Of a stretch of DNA of 64,000 nucleotides, positions 26,442 to 38,000 are shown in pieces. The stretch's first letter is position 1; each line of letters opens with the position of its first letter. Origin of the DNA: Saccharicrinis sp963666825. Its GTDB lineage: Bacteria > Bacteroidota > Bacteroidia > Bacteroidales > Marinilabiliaceae. The DNA lies in NCBI GenBank assembly GCA_963666825.2, contig OY763044.2, positions 496,001-560,000 of the forward strand. The letters run 5' to 3'. A program made the position numbers and the translations under genes. The notes under the pieces were generated by a model. That model was given only the letters and a program-made list of their open reading frames with translations. It ran no database searches and was not told the origin of the DNA.

Positions 26442-28732
26442 TGAAGAATCAAAAGAAAATAGAACGCATCAGTTTAATAGCCATGTTGGTGGCCATTTTA
26501 TCTATTCCTTTATACATGATTCTTCATATCTATTCAGGTACAGATGAAAAAGCAGAGGAAGCTCACTATGTAGGACGAGAAGCATGTATTGAATGCCATT
26601 TAAATGAATATAACGACTGGGTAGGTTCAGATCATGATAAAGCCATGGATCATGCCAATGATTCTACCGTACTTGGTGATTTTAACAATCAAAGCATAGA
26701 GTACAATGGGATGACTCATGAAATGTATAAACGTGATGGTAAGTTTTATGTTTATACCGATGGTGAAACCGGAAAACAGGAGGAGTTTGAAGTAAAATAC
26801 GTTTTTGGTTATTATCCTCTGCAGCAATATCTGATTGAGTTTGACAGAGGAAGATTACAAACCTTGCCTATAACCTGGGATTCAAAAGACAACAAGTGGT
26901 ATCACATGGCAGCCGAGCTGTATAAAGATGAGTCCATTGAGTATAACAACTGGCTGCATTGGACCAATCAGGCACAGAACTGGAATAGCATGTGTGCCGA
27001 TTGTCACTCAACCAACGTAGTTAAAGGATATGATTTCAAAACTGATAGTTACCACACTACATTTAGTGAAATAGATGTAAGTTGTGAAACGTGTCACGGT
27101 CCGGCCTCTAATCACTTAAAATGGGCAGCCAAAGCCGAGTATGCAAGAAGTGAGGATACCAATTATGGATTGGTGGTTAAAACAAGTGGTATTGACAATA
27201 AAGAATATGTGGATTTATGTGTCAGGTGTCACTCAAGAAGATCATCTATTGGAGATTTTAAACAAGATGCTGATATCTACAATCACAGTATACCTAATTT
27301 ACCTACAGGAGAATCTTATCATATAGATGGTCAGATATTAGATGAGGATTATGTTTATGCCTCCTTTACTCAAAGTAAAATGTACATGCGCGATGTAAAG
27401 TGTAACGATTGTCATAATGTGCATAGTACCAAACGCCTTTATGAAGATAATCGCCTGTGTACTCAGTGTCACAGGGCGGATGATTATGATACCTATGAAC
27501 ACCATTTTCATAAATTGGCAGGAGAACAGGGAGAGGCTGTTATAGCAGATGATGGCGTAAAGTTTGAAGTAGGTGAGGGGACAAGATGCATCAACTGCCA
27601 CATGCCTGCACAGTTTTATATGGGTGTGGACTACAGAAATGACCATAGTATTCGTATTCCAAGACCTGACTTAACAAAAACATTGGGAACTCCGAATGCC
27701 TGTAATCAATGTCATGCCGATAAATCTCCTGACTGGGCCATTGAATACATCAATAAATGGCACGGTATAGGAAGACCATATCAATATGGAATTGCCTTTC
27801 ATGAAGCAGAATCCGGAAGTGAAAAAGGCTATGAAGATTTAGTTCGTATCTATAAAGATGATGTGTATCCGGAGATTGTAAGAGCAACCGCATTACAGTT
27901 CTTAGGCATGTATTACCCGGGAAAAAGTACTGATATTTTAATAGGAGCTATAGGAAATTCAAACGGACATATCCGATATAATGCCTTGCATCAGCTTAAC
28001 CTTAGTGATGAAAAAGTGCTGAATGTGTTATTAAAACTATTAAATGATCAAACAGCAGCCATCAGAATAGAAAGTGCGTCAAAGTTAAGTACGATAGATG
28101 CGGGGCAAATTCCTGCAGAGTACAAAGAAGCCTATCAAAAAGCCAATGAGGTATATGTAGATATGCTGGAGTATAATGCTGATTTTCCTTCAGGTAAGTT
28201 TAATCTGGCCAACTATTATTATAATACAAACGATATGACTAAGGCCCGCGAGTTTTATGAAAAGGCCTTAAAGCAGGATAGTTTATTACATCCGGTAAAA
28301 GTCAACCTTGCATTATTATATTATAATCAGCAACAGTATGATAAGGCAGAAGCCATGTTTAAGGATTACTTGTCGTATTATCCTGAAGATGGCAATACCC
28401 TATTCTCGTATGCATTGTTCTTATCCGATAGGAAACGTTACGATGAATCGTTGGATTATCTGGTAAAAGCCTCTAAGTATGCTCCGGAAAATGCACGTAT
28501 TATGTATAACGCAGCCATGATGTTTGACTTTAAACAGAACTTTGAAAAGGCAGAAGAATATCTTAAAAAAGCCATACAGGTAAATCCACAGGATAGCAAT
28601 AATCATATGGCATTATTAAATCTGTATTTGAAATATCAGAAAACAACTAAATCAAAACAACAAGCGCAAATTATACTTGATAAATTTCCAAATATTCAGG
28701 ATCGAAATCAGATTGAAGCTTTATTGAACTAA
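26441..28732 (+). CDS. Membrane-anchored octaheme cytochrome c with C-terminal TPR domain
   Basis: A 763-residue protein with an N-terminal signal-anchor helix (about 12-30). Eight CxxCH haem sites follow within the first ~420 residues: CIECH, CADCH, CETCH, CVRCH, CNDCH, CTQCH, CINCH and CNQCH. The arrangement recalls cytochrome c554-type multihaem proteins. Residues ~470-560 look HEAT-like (VRATALQFLGMYY, AAIRIESASKLS), and ~590-750 are TPR repeats (FNLANYYYNTNDMTKAREFY, VNLALLYYNQQQYDKAE). In this operon it occupies the place of cytochrome c1, so it would receive electrons from Rieske and pass them outward. The TPR part may dock a periplasmic or outer-membrane partner; the terminal acceptor is unknown. 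Confidence 0.88.
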   Translation: MKNQKKIERISLIAMLVAILSIPLYMILHIYSGTDEKAEEAHYVGREACIECHLNEYNDWVGSDHDKAMDHANDSTVLGDFNNQSIEYNGMTHEMYKRDGKFYVYTDGETGKQEEFEVKYVFGYYPLQQYLIEFDRGRLQTLPITWDSKDNKWYHMAAELYKDESIEYNNWLHWTNQAQNWNSMCADCHSTNVVKGYDFKTDSYHTTFSEIDVSCETCHGPASNHLKWAAKAEYARSEDTNYGLVVKTSGIDNKEYVDLCVRCHSRRSSIGDFKQDADIYNHSIPNLPTGESYHIDGQILDEDYVYASFTQSKMYMRDVKCNDCHNVHSTKRLYEDNRLCTQCHRADDYDTYEHHFHKLAGEQGEAVIADDGVKFEVGEGTRCINCHMPAQFYMGVDYRNDHSIRIPRPDLTKTLGTPNACNQCHADKSPDWAIEYINKWHGIGRPYQYGIAFHEAESGSEKGYEDLVRIYKDDVYPEIVRATALQFLGMYYPGKSTDILIGAIGNSNGHIRYNALHQLNLSDEKVLNVLLKLLNDQTAAIRIESASKLSTIDAGQIPAEYKEAYQKANEVYVDMLEYNADFPSGKFNLANYYYNTNDMTKAREFYEKALKQDSLLHPVKVNLALLYYNQQQYDKAEAMFKDYLSYYPEDGNTLFSYALFLSDRKRYDESLDYLVKASKYAPENARIMYNAAMMFDFKQNFEKAEEYLKKAIQVNPQDSNNHMALLNLYLKYQKTTKSKQQAQIILDKFPNIQDRNQIEALLN

Positions 28733-28861
28733 ATTTCTAAAATTGTGTACGGATTATACTGGTAAATATACTCATTTACCAATTTTAATACAGAATTACA
28801 TTTAATAATTGCTAAGATTCAAATATATTGCAAATACTAATTGAGCAGATTGAATGTAAAT

Positions 28862-31800
28862 ATGGGAATTGTTGTAAGATATATATTCATTTATTTGATA
28901 TTGTCATCTATTGTCACAAAAAGTTATTCTCAAGAGCTTTTTTTTGAGAAGGTTACTGGTGATAATTTTAATATAGATGCACCTATTCAAGGCATATCAA
29001 AAGATTCAACTGGATATTTATGGATTGCAAGTTGGAATGGGTTATATAAGTATGATGGGATTAATTATACAGTTTTTAAGCATAATCCTAACCTGTATAA
29101 TAATATTCCTGATAATCGCATTCGAAGTATTGTAACTGATTCAAATCAACAGATTTGGATTCTAACTTACGAAAATAAACATATTAAGTACGATTATTCA
29201 ACCAGTAAATTTAGTATAGTCAGGGATAGTAGTTTATTGAAAGAAGTTAAAGACCTTTTATTATATGATTCTAATACTATAAATAAGGATAAAGAATTTA
29301 ACGGTAAAAGATACTTCCTATATAAAAATCATTTTGCATCATATGATAAAATAACAAATGATACCACAATATTTTATCCCAATGTAAATAAATACGGAGG
29401 TTTACCTGATGAAATTATTAATTGTTTTTACATTGATAATCAGGATATCATTTGGATTGGTACAGAGAAGGGAAATCTATATAAAGCTGATTTAAACAGA
29501 TTACCTTTTTCTCTAAATCAGGTATATGCAGCTAAAGATAACCGATTTTTACAATGCCAGATTTCATCAATATTAAAGCTTGATAACGAAATTTGGTTTG
29601 GTACTTTTAATAATGGAATACAAATTAAGAGTGTAAACGGTGAGTATCTATGGCAACATCCTTATTATAAGACAAACTCTTCGTTAAAAAATATTTTATC
29701 GCTATCCAAAGACAAAAATGGAAACATCTGGATAGGAACAAAAGATAAAGGACTTTGGGTATATAAAACAAAAAGTAAAAAACTGTCAAAGGTATTGGAT
29801 GATAAAAGTCCTGATGCATACTTGAATATTCCGTATATATACTGTATGGAACCGTCAAAAGACGATCATTTAATGGTAGGTTCATACAAAAGTATTCTTA
29901 AAGTTAATCAGGATAATTATCAGTTTAAAAGATCTGATTTACATAGAATGCTTAATAGTATTCTAATAAGAGATATTATTGAAGATGAGGATAAGAATAT
30001 CTGGATTGCAACAGAAGGTTATTGTGTTTATCGATTAAGATTTAATGAAAATATGCAGTGTATAGACACAATGCATATTAAAGATTTTACCCATGTAACA
30101 GATGGACAATATGAAGGAGAGTGCGCTTATACATTACATGAAGATAAGGAAGGTTTTGTATGGGCTGGTACATCGGAAGGTTTGTACAAGATAAATAAGA
30201 AAAATAATGTAATTCAGAAATACTCCAAACAGGAAGGTTTAATTGATGAGTATATCTGTGCCATAGAGGAGGATAGAGATGGTAATATTTGGTTTTCTAC
30301 TAAAAAAGGAATTTCAAAAATCCACAAACATGATATGAGTGTTTCTAACTTTCTAATTTCCGAAGCTTCAGAAAATTGGGTGTTTATGAGCAGGTCATCT
30401 TTTAATGATACAATAAATAATATAATTTATTTTGGAGCAAGAGAAGGATATGTTTCGTTTAATCCTAGATCAATTAAATCAAATAAATATGCACCGAAGT
30501 TGATTCTGGAAAACTTGTATATTTCAGGAAAACATATTTATCCGAATGAAAAAATAAATGACGAGGTTGTTATTAATAATGTATTAGCTCAAACAAAGAA
30601 CGTGGAGTTAAAATATAATAGCAATAGTTTTGGTATTGAATTAACTTCATTAAATTTTCAAAATCCAAGGTGGGGAAAATTCTTTTATAAACTGGAAGGC
30701 TATAATGACAATTGGGTTGCAAGTAATTCAAACGAAGCGACATTTATTAAGGTGCCTCATGGTGAATATAAATTTGTAGCAAGAACAATTTCTCATGATA
30801 ATATTTATTCCAATATAGCCAGCTTAAATATTACAATTCTACCTCCTTGGTATCTGACGTATTGGGCTTATGGTCTTTATTTTGTAATTATAGTTGTTGT
30901 ATTTTTGGCTGTATATAAAGTAATGTCATATCAACAGGAACTACGAAATAGGATATTAATAGAGAAGATTAATGCGGAAAAGCAAGAAGAAATAAATAAG
31001 GACAAAATAGAATTCTTTACAAATGTTTCCCACGAATTAAGAACTCCTTTAACTCTTATACAAGATCCTCTTAAACAGTTAGATAATAAATCGATGACTT
31101 CAGAACATCGAAAATTATATTTATCTATTATCAATAAAAATGTAGATCGTTTATCCAATTTAATTAATCAGATTCTTGATTTTAGAAAATCAGAGGAGAA
31201 TAAACTTTTAGCGGAATATTCGGTTGAGGATGGAATAAGGCTTATTGAAGATTGTGTGAAAACATTCGAAGTAATGGCTGACCAAAGAAAGATAACATTA
31301 TTATTTGAGTCAGATCTGCCGCAGCTAGTTGGATATTTTGATAAGAAAAAGTTAGAGCAAATAATACTGAACCTGGTTTCAAATGCTTTTAAATATACTC
31401 CGGATGGAGGTAAGGTTGTCGTTCGTATCAAATCAGGGAGTAGAAATGATGAATTATATGTTACTATATCAGATACTGGAGTAGGAATAAAACCTGAGGC
31501 CTTGAATAAAATATTTGACCCTTTTAATACAGCAGGATCTGCACCATTTTATGGAAGTTCTTCAGGAATGGGATTAGCCTTAACCAAAAAGATGATTGAA
31601 TTATTGGGAGGAAGTATATCTATTGAAAGTAAAAGTAATGAAGGAACTATTGTCAAATTTTCAATTCATTTTGATGAAGTTAATGATGAACAAAAAGTAA
31701 TAATTGAAAAACAATATGATCAAAATCCTATAATTGATGCTCTTGCAAATGAAATCAAAGATGACAGTAGTATTTCAACTATTCTTGTTGTTGAAGACAA

Positions 31801-32527
31801 TGAAGATATACAGACTTATCTAAAAATTGAATTGGCTGAAAAATATAATGTAGTAGGAAAACTAAATGGTGTAGATGGTCTGGAATATGCCATCGAAAAT
31901 ATTCCTGATATTATAATATCAGATGTTATGATGCCTGAAATGGATGGAATTACTTTATGTGATAGAATTAAAACGAATGAAAAGACTTCTCATATTCCGG
32001 TAATTATGTTAACTGCTAAGAGTACAGAAAAGGATCATATAGCAGGATTAAAAACAGGAGCAGACTATTACTTTTCCAAACCATTTAGTGTTGAAGTTTT
32101 AAAAGCCCAGATTAAAAGTATTATAGAAAATAGGTTGAAACTTCAAGAAAAATTAGCTGCAAAAAGAAGTGCTTCAGATTTGGAAATTGGTGAAAATGAA
32201 ATTGATAATAGATTTTTAAAGAAAACCATAGGGTTAATAAATGATAACATAGAGGTTGTTGGTTTTAATACTGAAAATCTGGCCGATTTACTTGAAATTA
32301 GTCCGCGACAGTTATATCGAAAATTAAAAGCAATTACGGGAAGTACAGCTAAAGAGTTTATACTAAAAGTTAAGATGGAAAAAGCTTCTGAGTTACTTTT
32401 AAAATCTGATTATAATATTTCGGAAATTGCCTATCAACTTGGTTTTTCAGAGCATTCAAATTTTACTCGTAGTTTTACAAAACATTATGGATGCAGTCCA
32501 ACACAATTTTCAAATACTCATAAATAA
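28862..32527 (+). CDS. Hybrid two-component system regulator (HTCS) of the polysaccharide locus
   Basis: The ATG at 28862 is preferred over a TTG 21 bases earlier; the protein is then 1221 residues. The periplasmic sensor is a two-propeller Reg_prop array; repeats such as YLWIASWNGLYKYDG, IIWIGTEKGNLYKAD, NIWIGTKDKGLWVY and GFVWAGTSEGLYKI are visible. A Y_Y_Y domain (about 590-660) and one transmembrane helix follow. In the cytoplasm come a HisKA domain (FFTNVSHELRTPL, phospho-His near 724), a HATPase, a receiver (SDVMMPEMDG, Asp near 1021) and an AraC-type DNA-binding domain at the end. It should sense an oligosaccharide in the periplasm and switch on the downstream GH28/susCD genes. Confidence 0.93.
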   Translation: MGIVVRYIFIYLILSSIVTKSYSQELFFEKVTGDNFNIDAPIQGISKDSTGYLWIASWNGLYKYDGINYTVFKHNPNLYNNIPDNRIRSIVTDSNQQIWILTYENKHIKYDYSTSKFSIVRDSSLLKEVKDLLLYDSNTINKDKEFNGKRYFLYKNHFASYDKITNDTTIFYPNVNKYGGLPDEIINCFYIDNQDIIWIGTEKGNLYKADLNRLPFSLNQVYAAKDNRFLQCQISSILKLDNEIWFGTFNNGIQIKSVNGEYLWQHPYYKTNSSLKNILSLSKDKNGNIWIGTKDKGLWVYKTKSKKLSKVLDDKSPDAYLNIPYIYCMEPSKDDHLMVGSYKSILKVNQDNYQFKRSDLHRMLNSILIRDIIEDEDKNIWIATEGYCVYRLRFNENMQCIDTMHIKDFTHVTDGQYEGECAYTLHEDKEGFVWAGTSEGLYKINKKNNVIQKYSKQEGLIDEYICAIEEDRDGNIWFSTKKGISKIHKHDMSVSNFLISEASENWVFMSRSSFNDTINNIIYFGAREGYVSFNPRSIKSNKYAPKLILENLYISGKHIYPNEKINDEVVINNVLAQTKNVELKYNSNSFGIELTSLNFQNPRWGKFFYKLEGYNDNWVASNSNEATFIKVPHGEYKFVARTISHDNIYSNIASLNITILPPWYLTYWAYGLYFVIIVVVFLAVYKVMSYQQELRNRILIEKINAEKQEEINKDKIEFFTNVSHELRTPLTLIQDPLKQLDNKSMTSEHRKLYLSIINKNVDRLSNLINQILDFRKSEENKLLAEYSVEDGIRLIEDCVKTFEVMADQRKITLLFESDLPQLVGYFDKKKLEQIILNLVSNAFKYTPDGGKVVVRIKSGSRNDELYVTISDTGVGIKPEALNKIFDPFNTAGSAPFYGSSSGMGLALTKKMIELLGGSISIESKSNEGTIVKFSIHFDEVNDEQKVIIEKQYDQNPIIDALANEIKDDSSISTILVVEDNEDIQTYLKIELAEKYNVVGKLNGVDGLEYAIENIPDIIISDVMMPEMDGITLCDRIKTNEKTSHIPVIMLTAKSTEKDHIAGLKTGADYYFSKPFSVEVLKAQIKSIIENRLKLQEKLAAKRSASDLEIGENEIDNRFLKKTIGLINDNIEVVGFNTENLADLLEISPRQLYRKLKAITGSTAKEFILKVKMEKASELLLKSDYNISEIAYQLGFSEHSNFTRSFTKHYGCSPTQFSNTHK

Positions 32528-33545
32528 CAACACTTCGTATTATAGAGATTTTTATGATTATTTAATTGTACTTCTCAATTTTAAGAAATCAATTTGATAA
32601 TAAATGTTTTATTGTTCTGCAATATTAAGATTAGAGATTGGTAAATATTTAGTTTGCAAAAATATGTTATAAAGCTCTGAGCTGGATATATTTTATTTAG
32701 TTTGGTTTTGTAATAGATACTTAGCTTTATTTACAATAAAGGTTTTATTCGTTTTTGCTTTAATGTTGTTTTATTTTAACAAATATTCTCTCTCTATTAG
32801 TAACCTGAGTTTAAGATAAAAGAGCATAAAATTAATTTAAGAGCTTTTATAGAAGTTATTAATTCTTCATGCGGGCTTTGGAAAATACTTTAGCAAAGAA
32901 GGTTGTTGTTTTGATATAAAACCACGTATAAACCACTTTTTCTGACTTTTCAAAGGTTTATATAGCCATCTATAACTTATAAAAGCTTATTATATGTACT
33001 TAGTCTTGGCCAAAATATTCTATTAAAAATGGGTTTGTAAGTACTCAAAAAATACATGATAATTTAGGAGGATGATATTTGTTTTTTTAAGAATTAAGAT
33101 CTAAAAACCGGATAAAATGTAATTATTTTTAACAAACTCATGTGTATTCCTGAAAATACACTATTCTATTGTTGATTTTAATTAAAATTAATTAAATATT
33201 TATTTAAAGAACTTCATTTTTCTTCTATTCAGGATCAAATATTTATCGATGTTCCTTTAAAAGTAATATAAATCAATCTCTTCTTTAAGTGTCACATTTA
33301 CAGATGTATTGGAATTTTAGGTCTTAAGGTTCGTATGGTTTGTTTTCATGTAAAATTGTACGTCTACATAGATTATTGTGGTTGGTCTTATTTTGGTAAT
33401 GCGTTGTTAAGGAACATGTAGACAGTGAGATACGGGTGTGTGGTCAATTTTGATAAGAGATGTCAAATAGTGATAAAGCAAAAATCTAAGCAGTGTTTAA
33501 TTTTGTTAAAAATTCATTAAGAAAAATATAAATATTTATAAGCAA
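32528..33545. other. 1-kb AT-rich gene-free region upstream of the GH28 gene
   Basis: No frame of convincing length or composition is present on either strand. A small hairpin (GTGTATT at 33142-33148, AATACAC at 33155-33161) is visible and no full TTTG/TAnnTTTG promoter pair could be placed with confidence. Its position between the HTCS gene and its likely target operon suggests a long leader or a regulatory region with HTCS binding sites; an unrecognised small RNA cannot be excluded. Confidence 0.4.
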
Positions 33546-34928
33546 ATGTTAAAGGCTGTTTTAATTTTTACATCTATTTATCTAGTGTCACTCAGTGCAT
33601 GTTCACGACGTGATAGCTATGTAAAAATTAAACATGAGGTAGTTAATGCTCCTTTCGAAATGCCTTCAATAACATATCCAGACTTTTCAGAGAGTAAGAA
33701 ATTATTAATTACTGATTTTGGAGCTCTTCAAAATTCCTTATCAATTACAACCGAAGCTATTGAAAATGCCATTAATAGAGCAAGTCAATTAGGCGGTGGC
33801 ACCGTAGTTGTTCCAACAGGAGATTGGTTAACAGGAAGTATTCATTTTAAAAGTAATGTTAATTTACATTTAGAAGAAGGAGCAAAGCTTATCTTTTCTG
33901 AATATCCAAGTGATTATTTACCGCCTGTTCATACTTCATGGGAAGGTATGGAGTGTTATAATTATAGTCCTTTGATCTATGGTTATAAATGCCATAATAT
34001 TGCTATTACAGGTGAAGGGTTAGTAGAGGCAAAGATGGATGTTTGGGAAAATTGGTTTGAGAGACCGGTGGAACATTTAAATAGTCTTAAGCATTTATAT
34101 GAATTGGCATCCACCGGAAGTCCGGTTAAAGAAAGGAATATGGTAAATGATACTTCTCATTTACGCCCACAATTTATTCAGTTTAACAGATGTAATAATG
34201 TTTTAATAGAAGGGATCTCTATTAAAAATAGTCCCTTCTGGACTATTCACCCTTACTTATCCGAAAATGTTATTATAAGAAATGTAAAGATAGATGCACA
34301 CGGTCATAATAATGATGGTATTGATCCGGAAATGGTAAAAAATATGCTTATCGAAAATTGTGAATTTGATGTATTTGACGATGTTATTTCTATAAAAGCC
34401 GGTAGAAATCAGGATGCCTGGAGATTGAATACTCCAACGCAGAATGTTGTTATTAAAAACTGTCGTGTAAAAAATGGCCATCAGTTATTAGCTATAGGTA
34501 GCGAAATATCAGGTGGAATTAATAATGTATTTATGGACAGTTGTACTGTTGATAAAGAAGCAGATTTAAAATACCTGACCTTTATTAAAACAAATGAGCG
34601 TAGGGGTGGATATGTCAAAAACATCCACGTATCAGATATTGATTTGAATAGAGTGGGTAATGGAATATTGGGCATTGAAACCGATGTTTTATATCAATGG
34701 CGAAATTTAGTTCCAACATACGAAAGACGATTAACCAGTATAAATGATATTCATCTGGATAACCTTCATGCAAATAATGTAAAGTTTATAGCTAAAGTTT
34801 TTGGGCAGAAAGAATTACCCATTGATGGGATTTATCTGAATAATGTAAGAGCTGATACAATACAAGAGGTTAAGTATATTTTTGAAAATACAGAGAACTA
34901 TTTTTTAAAGGATAATGATATTGATTAA
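33546..34928 (+). CDS. GH28 family polygalacturonase-like lipoprotein
   Basis: A 460-residue lipoprotein (lipobox LSAC, Cys19) with the right-handed beta-helix of glycoside hydrolase family 28. The N-terminal strand block reads TDFGALQN and GGGTVVVPTGDWLTGSIH. Catalytic-site motifs are visible: NNDGIDPE near residue 258 (the NTD motif), DDVISIKAGR near 279 (the DD pair), and GHQLLAIGSEISGG near 318 (the G-H motif). FIKTNERRGG near 348 corresponds to the RIK region. The family cleaves alpha-1,4 galacturonic acid links in pectin; lipoprotein anchoring suggests action in the periplasm or on the surface. It precedes susC by 79 bp and is probably in the same transcript. Confidence 0.92.
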   Translation: MLKAVLIFTSIYLVSLSACSRRDSYVKIKHEVVNAPFEMPSITYPDFSESKKLLITDFGALQNSLSITTEAIENAINRASQLGGGTVVVPTGDWLTGSIHFKSNVNLHLEEGAKLIFSEYPSDYLPPVHTSWEGMECYNYSPLIYGYKCHNIAITGEGLVEAKMDVWENWFERPVEHLNSLKHLYELASTGSPVKERNMVNDTSHLRPQFIQFNRCNNVLIEGISIKNSPFWTIHPYLSENVIIRNVKIDAHGHNNDGIDPEMVKNMLIENCEFDVFDDVISIKAGRNQDAWRLNTPTQNVVIKNCRVKNGHQLLAIGSEISGGINNVFMDSCTVDKEADLKYLTFIKTNERRGGYVKNIHVSDIDLNRVGNGILGIETDVLYQWRNLVPTYERRLTSINDIHLDNLHANNVKFIAKVFGQKELPIDGIYLNNVRADTIQEVKYIFENTENYFLKDNDID

Positions 34929-35007
34929 GTATATAAAGTAAAGTATTGAAATATAAGAATTGTAAATAATTGCAAGCATTGAACTTAAGTAGAATTAATA
35001 AAAGAGT

Positions 35008-38000
35008 ATGAGAGAAATCTATTTTAAAATGAGTAAAGAACAACTAAGAGTGCTTATAATAGCATTTGTGACAAGTTGTTTACTTTGGGGAGGTAATACT
35101 TCTATCTTTGCCCAAAGTAATGTTACTGTAAAAGGTAATGTTAAGGATGATACAGGATTATCTGTAATTGGAGCTACAGTTGTTGTTGAAGGAACAACAA
35201 ATGGTACTATTACTGATGTGGATGGTAACTATGTTTTATCAAATGTACCATCAACTTCAAATTTAGTGTTTTCATTTATTGGTATGAAAACTCAGGTTAT
35301 TGCTGTTGAAGGTAAAACTTCAATTAATGTGGTTTTAGCTCCGGAATCAATTGGTCTTGATGAAATCGTAGCTGTTGGTTACGGTGTGCAAAAGAAAAGT
35401 GATGTTACAGGTGCTTTAATTAGAGTAGACTCAGAAGAGTTAACCTCAAGACCTGTTGCTAACGCATTTCAAGCTCTACAAGGTAAAGCTGCCGGTGTAG
35501 ATATTACATCAAATGAAAGACCCGGTGAAGTTGGTAAAATTTACATCAGGGGACAAAGATCTTTAAATGCTTCTAATGATCCATTATATGTTGTTGATGG
35601 TGTGCCTTTGGCTTCTGGAGGTATGGAAACTATTAACCCTAGAGATATTGAGTCTATTGATATCTTAAAAGATGCTTCTGCAACTGCAATTTATGGTTCT
35701 CGTGGTGCTAACGGTGTTATTCTTGTTACTACAAAAACAGGAAAAGACGGATCATTCAAATTCAATTATTCAGGAACTGTTACAATTGAAAATATTCAGG
35801 ATAAAGCTCCTGTAATGAGTGCAAGCGATTATATTACATGGAGACGTTGGGCTTATTACAACTCCAATCCTTCTTATTATCCAAGAGGTGATGCTCCGGA
35901 TCAATCTTTTGATCAGTCATATTTTGCTGGTGATGAAACTGCTTTAGCAAACGTGATGAACGGATGGAGCGGAGGAAGCTGGGATGGATCTAAAGTTATA
36001 GATACAGACTGGACTGATTTTGTGTCAAGAACAGGAGTTACTCAAGAGCATACAATTAGTGCTAGTGGAGGTAATGATAAAATGAATTCTTATATCTCTT
36101 TTGGATATTTGGATAATAAAGGAACTCAGCTTGGTCAAAACTATACTAGATATAGTACTAAAGTTTCTACAAACATTCAGGCAAAACCTTGGTTTAAATT
36201 GAGTGGATCTATTAATGCTTCATGGGCATTACAGGATTATGGATTCTCACAAACAGGTCAATCAAGTAGTTCTGGTCCTGATGCAATTTATGGTGCTGCA
36301 AGATCTATTTTTAGATGGGCTTTACCTTATGATGAAAATGGTGATATTATTCTAAACCCTGGTGGTCAAAGTACTATTTATACTATTATGGATGAGTGGA
36401 ATAAATCATCAGATAATCGTCAAACATTCAGAGCTATTGGTAGTTTCTCTGCAACAGTTGATTTTGGAAAAATATTTGCTGCGGCTGATGGTTTACAATT
36501 CCGTATGAATTTTGGTCCAGATTTCCGTCACTATCGTAGAGGAGTTTACATTGACTCAAGTTCTTTCGCTAGAGCAGGAGGTACAAGTTATGCTGCTTGG
36601 GAAGAAAATAGAAAATTTTCTTACACTCTTGATAATATCTTAACTTATAACAAAAAGATTGCTGATCATAGTTTTGGCGTAACATTGTTACAAAGTTCTT
36701 CTAAATATAATTCAGAAAGTGGAAGTATGAGTGAGGTAAATGTTCCTAAAGAAAGTTATTTGTGGAATAACATGGGAGCTGTAGATATTACTAACTCAGA
36801 GAATTCAGCATATATGGATACAGGTATTTCTGAATCACAGTTATCATCTTATATGGGACGTTTGAACTACTCATTTAAAGATAAATATTTATTAACAGCA
36901 TCAGGACGTTATGATGGTTCTTCTGTTTTAGCTGAAGGAAATAAATGGGCATTCTTCCCTAGTGCTGCATTAGGATGGAGAATTGATCAGGAAGAATTTA
37001 TGAGTAATCAAAATATCTTTGAACAGTTAAAATTAAGATTAGGTTTTGGAGCAACTGGTAACTCTGCTGTTTCTGCTTATCAAACTGTTGGAGCTATTCA
37101 ATCATTCTATGTTCCATTTGGTGGATCAGACAATACTTTAGCTTACGCTACAAATGAGCCATATTATACTAAAAATCAAGTAACACTTGCGAATTCAGAT
37201 TTAGGTTGGGAAACTACAACTCAATATAACTTAGGTATTGACTTCAGTATGCTTAGAGGTCGTATTGGTGGTACTATTGATGTTTATACTTCAAAAACAA
37301 CTGATTTGTTAATGGCGATGAATATCCCAACATTAACAGGTTATCCAACAACTTATGCTAACGTTGGTGAAACAAAAAATAAGGGTGTTGATATTACAAT
37401 TAATGCAATACCTGTAAAAGTTAATGATTTCACATGGGAACTTTCTGTAAATGCAGCTAGTCAAAAAGATGAAATTGTATCATTAGCTTATGGTAAAAAT
37501 GATATGGTGGATAACAGCTGGTTTATTGGAGAATCAATTAGCTTGTATTATGGTTATGATTGCGATGGATTATGGCAAGCTGAAGATCAGGATATAATGG
37601 ATAAATATAATGCAAACGGTCACACTTTCGAAGCTGGTATGGTAAAACCTGTTGATCAGCCTGATGAAAATGGAGAGATTGATTATATTATTGATGATAA
37701 CGACCGTGTTATTCTTGGTAACAAACTTCCTAAATTTACTTTAGGTATCAACAATACATTTAGTTATAAAAATCTTGATTTATCATTCTCAATGTATGGT
37801 AGATTCAAATATATGATATCAACTGGTGGTGAAAGTCAGTTAGGTATGTATCAACAACGTAAAATTGATTACTGGACTCCTGATCATACTAATTCTGATT
37901 GGCAAAAGCCTATTTATAATCAATCAGGTGGTGACTCATACTCAGGTTTATTAGGGTTCAGAGAAGCATCATTCTTAAAAATGCGTAATATATCTTTAGG

